This document shows positions 6,950-15,431 of a stretch of 34,740 nt of DNA, one piece after another. This stretch comes from Defluviitaleaceae bacterium (lineage in GTDB: Bacteria > Bacillota > Clostridia > Lachnospirales > WQUN01): assembly GCA_009785615.1 (NCBI GenBank), contig WQVX01000014.1, positions 1 to 34,740 on the forward strand, given 5' to 3'. Every line of letters begins with the position of its first letter. The stretch's first letter is position 1. A program made the position numbers and the translations under genes. Below the pieces are notes generated by a model. It did no database searches and had not been told where the DNA came from. It saw nothing but the letters and a program-made list of their open reading frames with translations.

Positions 6950-7900
6950 TTACTTATTTCTTAGCGTTTTAATAAAATGCATCAATAACTCAAAAAATAT
7001 ACCTAAAGCAAAAACTAGCCATAAGATATTCCAGTTGCCAAATAAATACCCTCCAACAAAAAATACTAAAATGAGAGGTATCCATATAACAGCAGAAGTC
7101 ATAATTCTTATTTTACGCATTAAGCTTTTTTTGTAGCCGTATAAATCCAAATCCATTACTTTATTAGGATTTATTTGCCGCAAGTCTATGTTCTCATTTA
7201 AAACTTCCAGTTCCTTTCCGGAAAAATAAATTTCTACACAGCATTCAAAGAGTGCTGCAAAAACAAATATTAGCCATGAAGCTGATAATTCGCGAGGGTT
7301 TAAAGTAAACGTTGTATTGCCAAGTATAAGTAGGTTTACAACAAAGTACGTCAGCAAAGCTCCGGACCATAAAACTGCCGAAAACGCAGTATGCAACTTA
7401 CGGGTGCGTTTTTTACTGTTTTTGATTATCTCAATTGGAGAGCTTCGCATAACTACACTTACGTCATCCCTATAAGCACTTTTTATGATAGATTTTTTTC
7501 TTGAAAAACCTTTAATCAGCTCCTGTATATCACCTGTTTCTTTTTCTAATTTTTGAATTGCTTCATTTTTATCCATTCCTTGAGCAAGTAATTCTTCAAA
7601 TTTCTTATTAAGAGTTATTGTAAACTCTTCTTTAATATCAGTAATATCATTTGTTTGAGATGCGCCTTCAAAAAGCCCGGTTATTAAATCATTTAAGTCT
7701 TTGCTTGGTTCTTTACTCACTTCTGATGTTCCTCCTTCTAAGGTGGAAGGAACCAAAAGTGGTGGGGATAAGATTATTGCACTATGCAATTCGTCTTTCC
7801 ATCTAGCTTTTTCTTTGTTTACTAAATGTTTAGCCCTCCTGGGAAAAGTAGTTCCAACCACAACATCATTATGATCATAGACAGTAATCTGTGGTTTCAA
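6950..7900 (-). CDS. Four-helix membrane protein with HAAS/DUF1700-like region, 316 aa
   Basis: Not firmly recognised. The first 45 residues form a compact module (ITVYDHNDVVVGTTFPRRAK, then LVNKEKARWKDELHSAIIL) that I recall fused to several unrelated domains in Clostridia. Residues about 90-130 (FEELLAQGMDKNEAIQKLEK) read like the helical HAAS/DUF1700 or permease-prefix region. Two pairs of membrane helices follow (LHTAFSAVLWSGALLTYFVV with ASWLIFVFAALFECCVEIYF; MTSAVIWIPLILVFFVGGYL with ILWLVFALGIFFELLMHF). DUF1700-type proteins are often partners of PadR-type regulators, but none is nearby. The start is TTG at 7900 with AGGAG at 7910-7914, 9 nt away; there is no better ATG. A possible structured RNA lies just upstream, and a terminator follows. 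Confidence 0.7.
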   Translation of the reverse strand: MKPQITVYDHNDVVVGTTFPRRAKHLVNKEKARWKDELHSAIILSPPLLVPSTLEGGTSEVSKEPSKDLNDLITGLFEGASQTNDITDIKEEFTITLNKKFEELLAQGMDKNEAIQKLEKETGDIQELIKGFSRKKSIIKSAYRDDVSVVMRSSPIEIIKNSKKRTRKLHTAFSAVLWSGALLTYFVVNLLILGNTTFTLNPRELSASWLIFVFAALFECCVEIYFSGKELEVLNENIDLRQINPNKVMDLDLYGYKKSLMRKIRIMTSAVIWIPLILVFFVGGYLFGNWNILWLVFALGIFFELLMHFIKTLRNK

Positions 7901-7932
7901 TTTCGATCACTCCTATACAACAAACTTACTTT

Positions 7933-7989
7933 GAAAGGAATACATCAGCAGTTTTTTATCATGGGTGCCATCCCCTGTATTTGCCTTTC
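7933..7989 (-). ncRNA. Candidate structured leader RNA (pseudoknot-like)
   Basis: As - strand RNA, GAAAGG (7989-7984) plus AATAC (7981-7977) pair with GTATT (7943-7939) plus CCTTTC (7938-7933), an 11-bp helix with a 2-nt bulge. Inside it, GGG and CCC form a short hairpin whose loop (GGCA, 7969-7966) can pair with TGCT (7950-7947) across an A-rich linker, an H-type pseudoknot. It ends 18 nt before the AGGAG of the 316-aa gene. The outer helix would also form on the + strand, upstream of the FecBCD-type operon. No known riboswitch consensus fits. Confidence 0.35.
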
Positions 7990-8163
7990 TTGTAACACAT
8001 GTACTTTATGACATACGCATTTTAGCAGAGATTGTTTGAAGAATTAATGGAAGAAAAAACGATTGATAAGAAAAACAAAAGCAAAATGTGATAGTATAAC
8101 GTGAGTTCTACGAAATTGAAGCAATCGCTTTAGTAGATTAAAAATGCAAGGAGGGCTTTAAGC

Positions 8164-9093
8164 TTGAAAATATGGATTGTAATATTTATTTTGCTAATGT
8201 TAGTTGGATGTACCCATTCCGAAATTGAGGAAGTTTCTTTTATCGAATTTGTTGAATTTATTGAATTTGTGGACGATTTAGGGCACATTGTGAAAGTGCC
8301 TGTTAATCCTCAACGTGTGATAGTAGCCTCGGGGAGCTTGGCTCGTGTATGGCAGCTTGCAGGCGGAATCCTGGTTGGTACTACTCAAGATGCTTTTAAT
8401 AATGGCATAGCAGAAGGTAACATCGTGGTAAACATCGGAAGTTTGCATGATCCTAACTTAGAACAAATTTTGGCACTTGAGCCGGATCTGGTAATACTTT
8501 CTGCTAACTTGGCCGGTAATGTTAGGCTATATGAGCCATTAAGCACGCTTGGTATCACAGTTGTTTATTTTGCAGTAGATTCTTTTGAAGATTATTTGGC
8601 TACGCTGCAACACTGCGCAAATATTATTGGCAGACAAGATCTGGCAGAACGATATGGTACAACGCTCCGGTTGAGAATTGATAAGCTTAGAGGGCAAGCC
8701 AAAAATGAGACAAGCCCAACAATTTTACTTTTACGAGCTTCATCGACCGGGATAGAGGCAAGAAACAGTAATACCATGGCCGGAAATATGCTTAAAAACA
8801 TGCAAGTAATCAATATTGCTGACAGCGAAACAAGCTTATTGGACAATTTAAGTATGGAAGTAATAATTCAAGAGGATCCGGACTTTATTTTTGCCGTAAC
8901 AATGGGTACATCTGAGGAAGATGCCCTTCAAACATTGGAAGATATCCTTTTTTCTAACCCTGCATGGGCAAGTTTAAGTGCTGTGCAAAATGGGAGATAT
9001 ATTATGCTTCCCCGCGATTTATTCCATTTACAGCCTAATGATCGCTGGGCAGAAGCTTATGAAATGCTTTGGGAGATTTTATATGCAAACTAG
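8164..9093 (+). CDS. FecB/BtuF-type substrate-binding lipoprotein, 309 aa
   Basis: Substrate-binding component of an iron-siderophore/heme/cobalamin class ABC importer. The N-terminus MKIWIVIFILLMLVGC is a lipoprotein signal with lipobox LVGC (acylated C16). The mature part has the class III binding-protein pattern: a DDLGHIVKVPVNPQRVIV strand near the start, EPDLVILSANL in the middle of lobe 1, a long linking helix, and AVQNGRYIMLPRDLF near the end. The start is TTG at 8164, 8 nt after AAGGAGGG. The stop overlaps the permease start by 11 bp, so the two are translationally coupled. The substrate cannot be told from sequence; no Fur box or cobalamin element is evident upstream. A repeated acidic stretch after the lipid anchor (EFVEFIEFVDD) is a small oddity. 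Confidence 0.92.
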   Translation: MKIWIVIFILLMLVGCTHSEIEEVSFIEFVEFIEFVDDLGHIVKVPVNPQRVIVASGSLARVWQLAGGILVGTTQDAFNNGIAEGNIVVNIGSLHDPNLEQILALEPDLVILSANLAGNVRLYEPLSTLGITVVYFAVDSFEDYLATLQHCANIIGRQDLAERYGTTLRLRIDKLRGQAKNETSPTILLLRASSTGIEARNSNTMAGNMLKNMQVINIADSETSLLDNLSMEVIIQEDPDFIFAVTMGTSEEDALQTLEDILFSNPAWASLSAVQNGRYIMLPRDLFHLQPNDRWAEAYEMLWEILYAN

Positions 9094-10105
9094 ATTACAA
9101 GCAAAAATTTTAATACCGGCAGTAAGCATTGTCATTCTTTTATTGTCAGCTTTGTTGTCGCTTTCTGTTGGGGCTGTGAATCTTAGTTTTATAGAAATTT
9201 TAACGGCTTTGATGGAAGGAGCTGATTCTGCTTCCGTTTCAAGTCGTATAATATTTCATGTGCGCTTGCCTCGTCTTTTAGCGGCGGCCTTAGCCGGAGC
9301 GGGGCTTGCAGCTTCGGGTGTTCTTATTCAAACGGTGCTTGCTAATCCTTTGGCAAGCCCGGGTATTATAGGTGTAAACGCCGGGGCAGGGTTTACGGCA
9401 GCTTTGGCTATGGCTTTATTTCCAAGTCAGATATTTATGCTGCCAATTGCTTCGTTTTGTGGAGCTTTTGGAACAATGCTTTTGGTTTATTCGATTGCAC
9501 GTAAAGCAGGTGCTTCTCGTATTACTTTGGTATTGTCCGGGGTGGCTATTTCCGGTTTAATGACAGCAGGTATTAATACCATTGCTATAATCTATCCTGA
9601 TATTTTGCGAGGGCTGCGCGATTTTCAAATTGGAGGGTTTAGCAATGTTTCGCTTTCATCGCTGATATCCGCCGGTGTTGTTATCCTGTTAGGGTTGGGG
9701 CTAGCTTTAATTTTTGCAGGCGAATTAGATGTGCTTGGATTGGGTGAGCAGACCGCGTTTTCGCTAGGATTAAATGTACCGCTTTATCGTTTTTTATTTT
9801 TGGCTTTGGGGGCAGCGTTAGCAGGTGCCGTGGTTAGTTTTGCCGGCTTAATTGGATTTGTTGGTTTAATTGTTCCCCATATGGCTAGATTTATTTTGAC
9901 AAAAAAAATAAGACAAAAAGTGCATAGTGGAAAAAGGATGCTCTTGGTGCTTTCTACGTTGATGGGTGCTATTTTTTTGATTATCAGTGATACAGCGGCT
10001 CGCACAATTTTTGCACCCTTTGAATTACCTGTAGGGATTTTGATTGCTTATATAGGGGTGCCTTTTTTTCTATGGTTGTTGCTGGGAAACACACACAAAT
10101 ATTAA
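9083..10105 (+). CDS. FecCD family ABC transporter permease, 340 aa
   Basis: Membrane subunit of the FecCD/BtuC family, about ten hydrophobic segments. Diagnostic stretches are RLPRLLAAALAGAGLAASGV (the family LPR..AA..GA.LA..G motif), NPLASPGIIGVNAGAGF, and late GLIGFVGLIVPHMAR, which contains the cytoplasmic loop that contacts the ATPase. The start is ATG at 9083, inside the end of the preceding gene, with GGGAG at 9071-9075; longer upstream in-frame starts would add 35 residues lying wholly in the binding-protein gene and lack any family match. Second gene of the operon. Confidence 0.94.
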   Translation: MQTRLQAKILIPAVSIVILLLSALLSLSVGAVNLSFIEILTALMEGADSASVSSRIIFHVRLPRLLAAALAGAGLAASGVLIQTVLANPLASPGIIGVNAGAGFTAALAMALFPSQIFMLPIASFCGAFGTMLLVYSIARKAGASRITLVLSGVAISGLMTAGINTIAIIYPDILRGLRDFQIGGFSNVSLSSLISAGVVILLGLGLALIFAGELDVLGLGEQTAFSLGLNVPLYRFLFLALGAALAGAVVSFAGLIGFVGLIVPHMARFILTKKIRQKVHSGKRMLLVLSTLMGAIFLIISDTAARTIFAPFELPVGILIAYIGVPFFLWLLLGNTHKY

Positions 10106-10136
10106 GAAGCTGCAACGGCAAGGACGTGTTGTGTAA

Positions 10137-10913
10137 ATGATCGAATTTAAAAGCGTTTCAGTTGGATACAAAAATATAGATGTAATACAAAATATGTCAA
10201 TAAATTTTCCGAACGGAAAAATAACTGTGCTTATTGGCTCTAATGGCTGTGGTAAAAGCACTTTGCTTAGTGCCGCTTTGGGTCGTTTACGATTATCATT
10301 AGGGGAAATTTGTGTGGATGGTAACAATCTTTTAACTTTACCGCGCAAAAAAGCAGCTCAAAAAATTTCGCTTCTGCCCCAAAGCCGAACAATCCCTGAC
10401 ATTACTGTAGAAGCTTTTGTACTGCACGGACGCTTTCCATGGCTTGGGTATCCTCGTGTTTATCGTGTTGAGGATAAAGTTATTGTTAAAAAAGCCATGG
10501 AGCGGGTCAATATCATAGAAAAACGCCACGAATTGCTAGCTCATCTATCTGGTGGAGAACGACAAAAAGCATATTTAGCAATGTTGTTAGCACAAAATAC
10601 AAGCAATATTTTACTTGATGAACCTACTACTTATCTGGATATTGCCCATCAGTTGGAATTGCTTGAGCTTATGAAGAAATTCAAAAATGATAATAAGTGC
10701 GTGATAGCAGTATTGCATGATTTAGATATGGCTTTTGAAATAGCTGACCAAATAGCGGTGCTAAAAAACGGAAGTTTGCTAAAGATTGGAACACCAAAAG
10801 AAGTATTTGCATCAAAGGCAGTTGAAGAAGCTTTTGGCGTAAAAATTACGATATTGAATAGCACCTGTGGCCATAGTATAATCAACAAAAGAAGGGATGG
10901 TAGCTTATGGTGA
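10137..10913 (+). CDS. FecE/FhuC-type ABC transporter ATPase, 258 aa
   Basis: Cytoplasmic ATPase of the importer. Walker A GSNGCGKST at 34-42, Q-loop Q82, signature LSGGERQ at 137-143, Walker B ILLDEP at 158-163 with D-loop YLD, and switch His194 in VLHDLD: all complete. Length is normal for the family. The ribosome binding site is modest (AAGGA, about 12 nt before the ATG). A 31-bp gap separates it from the permease, and its last 7 bp overlap the next gene, whose start it probably couples. Confidence 0.95.
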   Translation: MIEFKSVSVGYKNIDVIQNMSINFPNGKITVLIGSNGCGKSTLLSAALGRLRLSLGEICVDGNNLLTLPRKKAAQKISLLPQSRTIPDITVEAFVLHGRFPWLGYPRVYRVEDKVIVKKAMERVNIIEKRHELLAHLSGGERQKAYLAMLLAQNTSNILLDEPTTYLDIAHQLELLELMKKFKNDNKCVIAVLHDLDMAFEIADQIAVLKNGSLLKIGTPKEVFASKAVEEAFGVKITILNSTCGHSIINKRRDGSLW

Positions 10914-11236
10914 GACAAACCACATTGGAAAGATATGATAATACTCAAAATTTTGCAGATGCCGGATTTATTTCAGCATTTGATGCTTGTTGGAATAAAT
11001 TTCAGCAAAGTAAATACCTGCAAGATAACAATATTTCAGTATTAAACTACGAGGTAGTAAATGAAAAGATATTTATAACTTGGGAAGCTCCTGACAATAT
11101 TAGTAATGATATCATCAGAAACAATACACTTATCCAAATGAATTTTTCAATAACTTTACATGAAAGCGGTTATGGTGTTACTACTCAAAATGGTGAAAAA
11201 CGTGTTTTTGAAGTAGGAGAAACTAAGCCGGTTTAA
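10907..11236 (+). CDS. Unknown protein overlapping the ABC ATPase gene, 109 aa
   Basis: Not recognised. A small soluble protein with no signal peptide or membrane segment and a single Cys (in FDACWNKF). The N-terminal half is polar and helical; the second half reads as beta strands (SVLNYEVVNEKIFITWEAP and MNFSITLHESGYGVTTQ). The start is ATG at 10907, 7 bp before the ATPase stop, with GGGATGG just upstream, so it belongs to the FecBCD-type operon. It could be a cytoplasmic partner handling the imported ligand, but nothing in the sequence shows it. It ends 46 bp before a hairpin at 11283-11316. Confidence 0.7.
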   Translation: MVRQTTLERYDNTQNFADAGFISAFDACWNKFQQSKYLQDNNISVLNYEVVNEKIFITWEAPDNISNDIIRNNTLIQMNFSITLHESGYGVTTQNGEKRVFEVGETKPV

Positions 11237-11282
11237 GAAGCTGTGGTCAGTGAGTACCTTTGTTTGTGCCAATTAAAAACAC

Positions 11283-11316
11283 AAAACCCCCGAAATGTTG
11301 AATTTTCGAGGGTTTT
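11283..11316. terminator. Terminator shared by the tRNA-Arg gene and the ABC operon
   Basis: Arms 11283-11295 and 11304-11316 (AAAACCC with GGGTTTT, plus CGAAA with TTTCG, one mismatch). The - strand side continues TTTTGTGTTTTT, following the tRNA directly; the + strand side ends TTTTCTGT and can stop transcripts from the ABC operon. Confidence 0.8.
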
Positions 11317-11317
11317 C

Positions 11318-11390
11318 TGTGTCCCACAGGAGTCGAACCTGCGACCTTTCGGTCCGGAGCCGAACGCTCTATCCACTGAGCTAGGGACAC
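11318..11390 (-). tRNA. tRNA-Arg (anticodon CCG)
   Basis: A 73-nt cloverleaf on the - strand: acceptor GTGTCCC with GGGACAC (seven perfect pairs), D-arm GCTC/GAGC, anticodon stem TTCGG/CCGAA with loop CTCCGGA giving anticodon CCG, and T-arm with GGTTCGACTCC. The discriminator base is A. The 3' CCA is not encoded. It reads CGG codons. Confidence 0.97.
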
Positions 11391-11403
11391 TTACCATAGT
11401 GTA

Positions 11404-11432
11404 ATTGTAAGGTTATAAAACCGTATTGTCAA
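11404..11432 (-). promoter_or_regulatory. Near-consensus promoter of tRNA-Arg
   Basis: On the - strand a perfect TTGACA (11432-11427), a 17-bp spacer and TACAAT (11409-11404). The start would lie about 7 nt before the mature tRNA. Upstream of it, to 11589, I see only a 6-bp inverted repeat (CAACCG/CGGTTG). Confidence 0.9.
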
Positions 11433-11589
11433 GCTGTCGTTTTATAAATTGAACTCCTTTTTTATAAAGGGCAACCGATGACAAAATGAGACCGGTTGAG
11501 CACATAGCTTTAACAAGGAAATCCCGTTTTAATCGTAATTTTAGCAGGTAATAATGGAATCGCAAAAGACAACAAGGTGAAAATTACAT

Positions 11590-11623
11590 AAAAAAAGCGA
11601 GTCTTTTTTCTGACTCGCTTTTT
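11590..11623 (-). terminator. Terminator of the sugar ABC operon
   Basis: A perfect 12-bp stem (11592-11603 with 11612-11623; core AGCGAGTC) with a 7-T tail on the - strand, 18 bp after the solute-binding protein stop. Confidence 0.9.
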
Positions 11624-11640
11624 CTTTATATTACTACAAT

Positions 11641-13389
11641 TTAAGGCATTGAATCTACATCGCCAAAAGTATTAAGCCAAAATTGATTACGCTCATTAAT
11701 AATTGCTTGAGCACCCATATTCATATAAGATGCCATCATTGTATCCCATGTGGCATCAAAGTCTGCCGGGGATGTTGCTGCAATTACTTGATGAAGGATT
11801 ACATCACGCTGATCTTGCAAAGGTGTAGCCAAACCTTCTTCTGCAATTATTGGCGGATGTACTACTCTACGTGCAACCCAAGCATTATCCATACCGGCAG
11901 CACGTGCAGCCATAACTTGCTCCGGAGCTATACCGGGGTATCCAAGTGCTAAAGTAGCTGCTGTAATATAATCATCACCTAAATCTATCCCGTTAACAGT
12001 GATAAGAATATCAAAGTTTCTGAGAGATGGGATAAATTGATGATCCGGCCATGAATGAGTTTCAGTTTCACCTAAAACTTCAATAGCACCGTTTGGATGT
12101 GTACGACGGTGTACGCCTTCATGACCAAACTGTAAAAATTCTCTTACGTCTGCACGGCTAATCCAGTCAAGATATATCAAAGATGCTATAGGTTCGGTAT
12201 TAGTGGTTGGGAAGAAGATAAAGCGGTCTGTTGGGTTAGGCATTTGCTTTCTTACTACGCCTGCATCATTTTGGAAAGGTGTTACAACCATAAAGTTAGC
12301 ATGTTCGCCAACGTTATCACGCATATCTACTATAATAGATTCTGATGCACGGAAAGGATAATCCCAGTTGTGAGAGAAAGCACCTACAAAACCAAGTTTC
12401 TTTTGGTCATCAGTGATTGGGTCTCCGGCAGGATGCAAGAAAAAGTCATTCCACAACAAGTCCATATCAAACCAGCGGTTAAGTACACGCACGCCTTCTT
12501 TGATACCGGGTTGTGTAAAGCGTCTGTCATCAAATCCATAAACAAACCATTCGCGTTCAGTAATATTATGAGGAATAAATGATGTTAAAATTGGATCACC
12601 TGTCCAGCTTACATCATGGCCAAGCAAGAATGGTATCATCCTGTTTGCATCAGCAGCTCCAAGAAGAGTGTCTGCATTGTCTCTAAAAGCAACAAGCATA
12701 TCTTCAAATTGCTCTAATGTAGTAGGAGGAGCTATGTTCAAAGTATCAAGCCAGTCTTCACGTACAAAAGTATTGATACGACCGTCTGTGATAAGGCGAC
12801 CTGTTAAAGAAAACAGATTGTTAGTTTCGGGGTCAACATTCCAATATACATTAGTTTCAGTTAAAAGGTCATAAAGATTTGGCAACAATAAATCTCTGTA
12901 ATCAGCCAATAAAGGAGATAAATTCATTACCCCACCCATAGCAGCAAAGGTATCTACCATTGGGTTGTTAAATGTGTAAGAGATGTCAGGAGCCATACCT
13001 CCGGCCAAAAGAGCACTCATGTATTCAGCATCTTCCCAACGAGGAACTTGAATCCATTCTACAATGATGTTGTGTTCTTCTAACATTTGAGCTTCGATCC
13101 ACTCAGCCCAGTAACTTTCACTAAAGTTAGGAATACGCTCATGAGAACGGTTCCACATAGCTACGCTAATTGTGCGTGGTTCAACAAAGCGTAAATTGTC
13201 ATCCAGTCCATGTTGACTTAAAAGAGGGTTACTTGAAAGGGTTGAGGTTGTAGCAGGATCACCGGTAACAGGGGCTTGAGCACCTTGCCCGGTTGCCGGT
13301 TCGGCCGGGTCGTCTGCACCACAAGCTGATAATGCGAATAAAGCAATAAGTGTAGCAGTTAAAAACATAAACCTAATTGAAGTTTTCAC
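11641..13389 (-). CDS. Extracellular sugar-binding lipoprotein (LplA/YtcQ type), 582 aa
   Basis: Binding component of a carbohydrate ABC importer. The N-terminus is a lipoprotein signal with lipobox LSAC (acylated C23), followed by an Ala/Pro/Thr/Gly-rich linker to about residue 60. The mature part has the large LplA/YtcQ pattern: an early segment RTISVAMWNRSHERIPNF, then MSALLAGGMAPDISYTF, VREDWLDTLNIAPPTTLEQF (family signature, ligand-lobe entry) and YLDWISRADVREFLQFGHEG. The start is GTG at 13389 with AAGGAGG 7 nt upstream. It is the last gene of the operon, after both permeases; in many such operons it comes first or last. The substrate is not readable, but oligosaccharides related to the neighbouring GH2 enzyme are likely. 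Confidence 0.93.
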   Translation of the reverse strand: MKTSIRFMFLTATLIALFALSACGADDPAEPATGQGAQAPVTGDPATTSTLSSNPLLSQHGLDDNLRFVEPRTISVAMWNRSHERIPNFSESYWAEWIEAQMLEEHNIIVEWIQVPRWEDAEYMSALLAGGMAPDISYTFNNPMVDTFAAMGGVMNLSPLLADYRDLLLPNLYDLLTETNVYWNVDPETNNLFSLTGRLITDGRINTFVREDWLDTLNIAPPTTLEQFEDMLVAFRDNADTLLGAADANRMIPFLLGHDVSWTGDPILTSFIPHNITEREWFVYGFDDRRFTQPGIKEGVRVLNRWFDMDLLWNDFFLHPAGDPITDDQKKLGFVGAFSHNWDYPFRASESIIVDMRDNVGEHANFMVVTPFQNDAGVVRKQMPNPTDRFIFFPTTNTEPIASLIYLDWISRADVREFLQFGHEGVHRRTHPNGAIEVLGETETHSWPDHQFIPSLRNFDILITVNGIDLGDDYITAATLALGYPGIAPEQVMAARAAGMDNAWVARRVVHPPIIAEEGLATPLQDQRDVILHQVIAATSPADFDATWDTMMASYMNMGAQAIINERNQFWLNTFGDVDSMP

Positions 13390-13428
13390 GTTATTACCTC
13401 CTTAAAAATGATATAAAAATAATATAAT

Positions 13429-14310
13429 TTAACCTTTTACCGCACCAAGGGTTGCCCCTTTAACAAAGTATCTTTGAGCAAAAGGATACACACATAAAAT
13501 TGGAACCATAGCAATTACAATAGCAGCATTTTGAACAGACTCGCTCCAGCCCGGAGGAGCAGTAGCACCCGGATCCATAGCATCTATAGCAGTAAGGTTA
13601 TTTATAATGTTATATAGCAGCAACTGTATTGGATGCCATTCCGGGGCACCTTGTAAAAAGAATAAAGCATCTTGAAAGCCATTCCAGCGACCTACGGCAT
13701 AAAACAGGCCAATAGTAGCTAAAACAGGGGTTGAAAGTGGCAAGTATATTTTTATCAATACAGTAAAGGGACTAGCTCCATCTATCTCTGCCGATTCTTT
13801 TAAACTGTCAGGGATGCCAAAGAAGAAATTCCGCATAATTATCATGTTAAACACACTTATCATCCCGGGAAGAATCAGAACAAGAGGGTTATTTAAAAGA
13901 TTTAAATCCCTAAATAATACAAAGTTTGGAATCAATCCTGCACCAAACAACATAGTAAAAACAATATAAAATGTTATAATCTTACGTCCTTTAAGAGAGT
14001 CATAGGTTAAAGGATAAGCTGCAAGAACAGTCATAATCAAATTTACTACAACAACAATGCCGGTCAATATTCCTGTCCAAGCCATAGACCGCATAAACCT
14101 TGGGGTGTTTAAAACATCCATATAAGAATCTATTTGAAAACCCACAGGCCAAAATGAAACTTGCCGACGCATAATGGCATCATGAGAGCTGAAAGATGTA
14201 GCTATTACACTCATAACCGGCAGAATACATGCAACAATTAATACCAGCATAAGAAATACAATTATCCAATCACCATAGGTCGCTCTTTTTAAACGGCTTT
14301 TTGATTTCAC
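13429..14310 (-). CDS. YtcP-type (CUT1) sugar ABC permease, 293 aa
   Basis: Inner-membrane permease with six hydrophobic segments and the MalG-type EAA loop ESAEIDGASPFTVLIKIYLP, which docks on the ATPase. The C-terminal QRYFVKGATLGAVKG is typical of YtcP/MalG homologues. The start is GTG at 14310 with AAAGGAG 7 nt upstream. It lies between the LplB-type permease (36-bp gap) and the binding protein (39-bp gap). No ATPase gene is present in the locus; such importers usually share an MsmX/UgpC-type ATPase encoded elsewhere. Confidence 0.94.
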   Translation of the reverse strand: MKSKSRLKRATYGDWIIVFLMLVLIVACILPVMSVIATSFSSHDAIMRRQVSFWPVGFQIDSYMDVLNTPRFMRSMAWTGILTGIVVVVNLIMTVLAAYPLTYDSLKGRKIITFYIVFTMLFGAGLIPNFVLFRDLNLLNNPLVLILPGMISVFNMIIMRNFFFGIPDSLKESAEIDGASPFTVLIKIYLPLSTPVLATIGLFYAVGRWNGFQDALFFLQGAPEWHPIQLLLYNIINNLTAIDAMDPGATAPPGWSESVQNAAIVIAMVPILCVYPFAQRYFVKGATLGAVKG

Positions 14311-14346
14311 AGTTTTGCTCCTTTACTATATCAATTTACTAAAATT

Positions 14347-15288
14347 CTACCAAAAGCCCTGTCCGCCAAGCCTTCTGACCAGCCAATTTGCACTTAACAA
14401 AAGGAACAGGTTTATCACTGATGTAAAAATTCCTACAGCAGTTGCAAGAGAAAACTGCATACTCTGCAAACCCCAGCGATATACAAATGTTGGAAGCACT
14501 TCAGAAACACTTCTTACCAGATTATTTTCCATAGCCATAAATCTTGCAAAATCAACACCCATTATTTGACCCATAGTTAAAACCAAAAGTATTACTATTA
14601 CCGGTCGTATACCGGGCAAAGTTACATGCCACATCTTTCTAAAACGGGATGCACCGTCCATATCAGCAGCCTCATACAATTCCGGATTAACAGCAGTAAT
14701 GGCGGCCAAATACAAAATTGTATTCCAACCTAAGTGTCTCCATACTGACAAAAACACATTAGTTGCTACCCAGTGAGAAGGAGAGTTGAGAAACGGAACC
14801 GGTTCCATTCCAAAACCTACAATAATATTGTTGAAAGCACCAACAGATGTGGAAAACAACCTAATTGCCAAACCACCAATTATAATCCAAGAAAGGAAAA
14901 ATGGCATATATGAAATGGTTTGAGTAATTCTTTTAAATTTTATAAACTTTATTTCGTTAAGAAGTAAAGCCAAAATAATAGGAGCCGGAAAACCTACTGC
15001 CATATCTAAAAAGCTGAACATAATTGTGTTGCGTATAGCTTCTTGGAAAGGCACAAGAGAAAATGCCCTTTGAAAGTTTGCCCAGCCAACCCAAGGCACA
15101 TCAAGCACAGGCAAAATAATATTGTTTTGCTTCCAAGCCAACAAAAGATTTAACATTGGCATATAACTAAAAATGAAAAAATAAATAATTGGTGGAATCA
15201 GCATTACATACAGTGGCCAATGCCTTACCCAATAACTTTTTACAACATGAGACTTAACACTACGTTTATCTACACTCACATTCACCAT
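14347..15288 (-). CDS. LplB-type (CUT1) sugar ABC permease, 313 aa
   Basis: MalF-like partner permease with about six membrane segments. Signs: LYVMLIPPIIYFFIFSYMPM at the start, the EAA loop EAADMDGASRFRKMWHVTLP in the fourth quarter, and a C-terminal GQGFW as in LplB homologues. The start is ATG at 15288, 7 nt after GGGGAG. First gene of the importer operon; its upstream region (15289-15502) is shared with the divergent GH2 gene, which suggests joint control by a regulator not encoded here. Confidence 0.94.
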   Translation of the reverse strand: MVNVSVDKRSVKSHVVKSYWVRHWPLYVMLIPPIIYFFIFSYMPMLNLLLAWKQNNIILPVLDVPWVGWANFQRAFSLVPFQEAIRNTIMFSFLDMAVGFPAPIILALLLNEIKFIKFKRITQTISYMPFFLSWIIIGGLAIRLFSTSVGAFNNIIVGFGMEPVPFLNSPSHWVATNVFLSVWRHLGWNTILYLAAITAVNPELYEAADMDGASRFRKMWHVTLPGIRPVIVILLVLTMGQIMGVDFARFMAMENNLVRSVSEVLPTFVYRWGLQSMQFSLATAVGIFTSVINLFLLLSANWLVRRLGGQGFW

Positions 15289-15367
15289 AAAACAGCTCCC
15301 CTAAAGGCAATATCCAAAGATATTTACCAAAAATCCTCAGAACAATTCACTAGAAAACTTGCACACT

Positions 15368-15396
15368 ATAATAATATAAGTTAATATATATGTACA
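15368..15396 (-). promoter_or_regulatory. Candidate promoter of the sugar ABC operon
   Basis: On the - strand TGTACA (15396-15391), 17 bp and TATTAT (15373-15368). The -35 match is 4 of 6 and the region is AT-rich, so this is tentative; a weak -35 would fit activator dependence. Confidence 0.35.
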
Positions 15397-15431
15397 TGAA
15401 ACAACTAAAGATTTTTTGTAATAACTAATGA

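Noticed and set aside
7933..7989. Fluoride riboswitch
   Set aside because: The loop (GATGGCA) has no complement in the following GATGTATTCC, the AAACG spacer is absent, and the next gene is not CrcB or EriC.
7826..8011. 61-aa forward frame across the start of the 316-aa gene
   Set aside because: No ribosome binding site and overlaps antisense with the coding start and candidate leader RNA.
588..8108. Shared 11-mer AACGTGAGTTC at 588-598 and 8098-8108, possible common operator
   Set aside because: Many 11-mers recur by chance in 35 kb; no symmetry and different distances to genes.
7990..8163. Fur box or cobalamin riboswitch upstream of the FecBCD-type operon
   Set aside because: No GATAAT-type repeats and no B12-box were found by eye; substrate left open.
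11318..11390. tRNA-Arg as an integration site
   Set aside because: No direct repeat of the tRNA 3' end, integrase or phage gene in the neighbourhood.
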